From Solanum dulcamara (taxonomy: Eukaryota; Streptophyta; Magnoliopsida; Solanales; Solanaceae): DNA of 64,000 nt. Position 1 is the first letter of the stretch; every line of letters starts with the position of its first letter. Below are positions 62,833 to 64,000 of this stretch, in pieces. A program made the translations under genes and the position numbers. Under the pieces are notes generated by a model, which saw nothing but the letters and a program-made list of their open reading frames with translations, ran no database searches and was not told the origin of the DNA. The stretch covers positions 2,743,001 through 2,807,000 of the forward strand of contig NC_077245.1 in the NCBI RefSeq assembly GCF_947179165.1. The letters run 5' to 3'.

Positions 62833-62880
62833 TGGCATCAGTTCAGACCGCCCGTCTGCTTGTATCTCATCATTAAGCCA
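62833..62880 (-). ncRNA. candidate box C/D snoRNA, U43-like guide (member 4)
   Basis: Minus strand: stem TGGC/GCCA, box C ATGATGA (62867-62873), two CTGA boxes (62843-62846 and 62838-62841). The guide GACGGGCGGT just before the first CTGA is complementary to the universally conserved 18S rRNA ACCGCCCGUC. The base paired five nucleotides from the box is a C, the site equivalent to the one guided by U43 in animals and snR70 in yeast. At 48 nt it is short, so it may be truncated or its 3' end may lie elsewhere. Confidence 0.55.
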
Positions 62881-62946
62881 ACACAATTAATTTGTTAAAC
62901 AGATTAAACAACTAGTAGTAAATATTTTCAAAACAAATTACATAGA

Positions 62947-63036
62947 AGGCATCAGAAAACTAGTTGAGAGTTAATTTTTCTTCATTAAATTTTTTTCAGT
63001 GTGTAGTATAAGATTTAGATTTAACATCATTTGCCT
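62947..63036 (-). ncRNA. candidate box C/D snoRNA (member 3)
   Basis: Minus strand: stem AGGCA/TGCCT, box C-like ATGATGT, box D CTGA, and an internal CTGA (62996-62999) as D'. Length 90 nt. Guides are CTTATACTACACA (D') and CTCAACTAGTTTT (D); targets not assigned. Confidence 0.55.
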
Positions 63037-63113
63037 CCCACATATAAAACAATGAAACCCAGAAAGAAAATTTTACAATAATTAACATTCTGTAGATCTG
63101 AATCTATATAAAA

Positions 63114-63185
63114 TGGCATCAGATAATAAGCGGAGTAAATAATCGACATGAATATTCAGTATTTACAGTGAATCATCATCTACCA
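63114..63185 (-). ncRNA. box C/D snoRNA, 25S guide (member 2)
   Basis: Minus strand, 72 nt: box C ATGATGA (63173-63179), box D CTGA (63119-63122), D' CTGA (in ATACTGAAT). The guide CTCCGCTTATT upstream of D is complementary to the conserved 25S rRNA AAUAAGCGGAG. By the five-nucleotide rule the U in AAUAAG would be 2'-O-methylated. Its 5' stem half is TGGTA rather than TGGCA, pairing imperfectly with TGCCA. Near-identical to member 1. Confidence 0.75.
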
Positions 63186-63274
63186 AAGGATAAATCATGA
63201 AATAGATCATCAGATTTAGGAAGAAAATTGAAATTTTTAACAAAATTCAATAGATCTGAATCAAAGAAATAAAA

Positions 63275-63346
63275 TGGCATCAGATAATAAGCGGAGTAAA
63301 TAATCGACATGATTATTCAGTATTAACATTGAATCATCATCTGCCA
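63275..63346 (-). ncRNA. box C/D snoRNA, 25S guide (member 1)
   Basis: Minus strand, 72 nt: perfect terminal stem TGGCA/TGCCA, box C ATGATGA (63334-63340), box D CTGA (63280-63283), D' CTGA (in ATACTGAAT). Same 11-nt guide CTCCGCTTATT to 25S rRNA as member 2, 160 bp away. This is the best-formed snoRNA of the cluster. Confidence 0.78.
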
Positions 63347-63699
63347 AAGCATAAATTATGGAAAAAAAATAGGATTTCGGTAGGACCATTTGGCACGAAG
63401 GCAATAAGAATAAGAATGCAATGAGCTGGTAAGCCAACCGTTTCAGTATGTGCATCAGCTTTATCTCCTTGTTCACATAATTAGTACAAGAAGAGGGTAA
63501 ATTTGATGCAACAAACACCAAAAACAAACAAATATGAATACGTCTAGAACTATTTTCTGCAGATTGGGTTGATGAAGAAAAGCAAAATCATTTGACGAAA
63601 ATCTTGCTTAAACAACAATTTGTATAAATCTGTAACTATTTTTTGCGGATTCGATCGATGAAGGAAAAGCAAATTGACTGAAGAATTACTGGAGAAAAT

Positions 63700-63740
63700 G
63701 TTGTTTAAATAGGGGTTTAGACAGTGCTAGGGTTTTGGGT
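63700..63740 (-). promoter_or_regulatory. probable promoter of the snoRNA cluster
   Basis: On the minus strand AAAACCCTAG (telo box, 63727-63736) is followed by CCCTATTTAAACAAC (TATA-like, about 63701-63715). Telo boxes are typical of plant snoRNA-cluster and ribosomal-protein promoters. The leader after it (63540-63680) holds an 85-90-bp tandem duplication with AACTATTTT(C/T)TGC(A/G)GATT. Confidence 0.55.
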
Positions 63741-64000
63741 ATGCGGCGTTTGGCGGAAAACTGGAGAATGTTTATTTTTGCCACTGTAGTTTTGAAAAAT
63801 ACATGTAAGTCCTAGTTAATTTTTAATTACCAAAATACCCAATACTGTTTTTTATTATACGTTCTTGGTGACCATGAGAAATGGTCAAAAGCACATCTAA
63901 CTATCAATTTTCTCATATTTTTTTTGGTTAAATTATCATTATTTATGTACAGAATATTATAAAACATACTTCAAAGCTGACCAAGACTCAAGTGTCAAAA
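63741..64000. other. upstream flank of snoRNA promoter
   Basis: AT-rich edge of the window, with GTATGCGGCGTTTGGCGG just upstream of the telo box. No gene recognised. Confidence 0.35.

Noticed and set aside
63361..63480. Possible further C/D snoRNA around GCTGATGCACATACTGAAAC on the minus strand
   Set aside because: A CTGA box is present but no acceptable box C partner or terminal stem was found.

Overview
This window is nuclear DNA from a flowering plant, almost certainly a member of the Solanaceae (Solanum-like). The evidence is AT-rich intergenic DNA with GT-AG introns, plant-specific protein families, and repeated fragments of the TS-type SINE with its terminal TTG repeats and the conserved block around CCCAGTGAAATCCCACA (both strands). 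All gene models below were spliced by eye from GT-AG sites with reading-phase checks; none was confirmed by transcripts.

Layout. (1) 1-9664: the 3' part of a DUF3741/DUF4378 (TRM-like) gene on +, whose third intron holds a decayed 6-kb Ty1/copia LTR retrotransposon. (2) 9665-16400: repeat-rich spacer with a tRNA-Lys-like relic, a 1-kb tandem duplication, a long AAT microsatellite, a Stowaway-type MITE and SINEs. (3) 16562-19477: a GH17 beta-1,3-glucanase whose C-terminal X8 module is broken. (4) 20324-21277: a foldback-like element. (5) 22204-22275: tRNA-Glu(UUC). (6) 23768-25468: two tandem membrane RING-H2 (ATL-like) genes. (7) 26197-27824, minus: a three-exon dUTPase-like gene with lost motifs. 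(8) 32.3-37.6 kb, minus: a decayed L1-type LINE. (9) 39283-48917: a complete ten-exon GYF-domain gene of the EXA1 type. (10) 50345-51324: an F-box pseudogene. (11) 51949-54783, minus: a three-exon DUF1195 membrane-protein gene. (12) 55-62 kb: MITEs, a 1.6-kb inverted repeat, and a tandemly duplicated unit carrying a non-autonomous hAT-like element. (13) 62646-63346, minus: a cluster of five candidate box C/D snoRNAs behind a TATA-like/telo-box promoter near 63.7 kb.

The genes do not form one pathway; this is an ordinary plant gene neighbourhood shaped by transposons and local tandem duplications. The most noteworthy items are the snoRNA cluster, the dUTPase-like gene without its C-terminal motif (plus an antisense fragment of it upstream of the second RING gene), the broken X8 module, and several structurally odd repeats. 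I saw no clear sign of a wholly new biological system.
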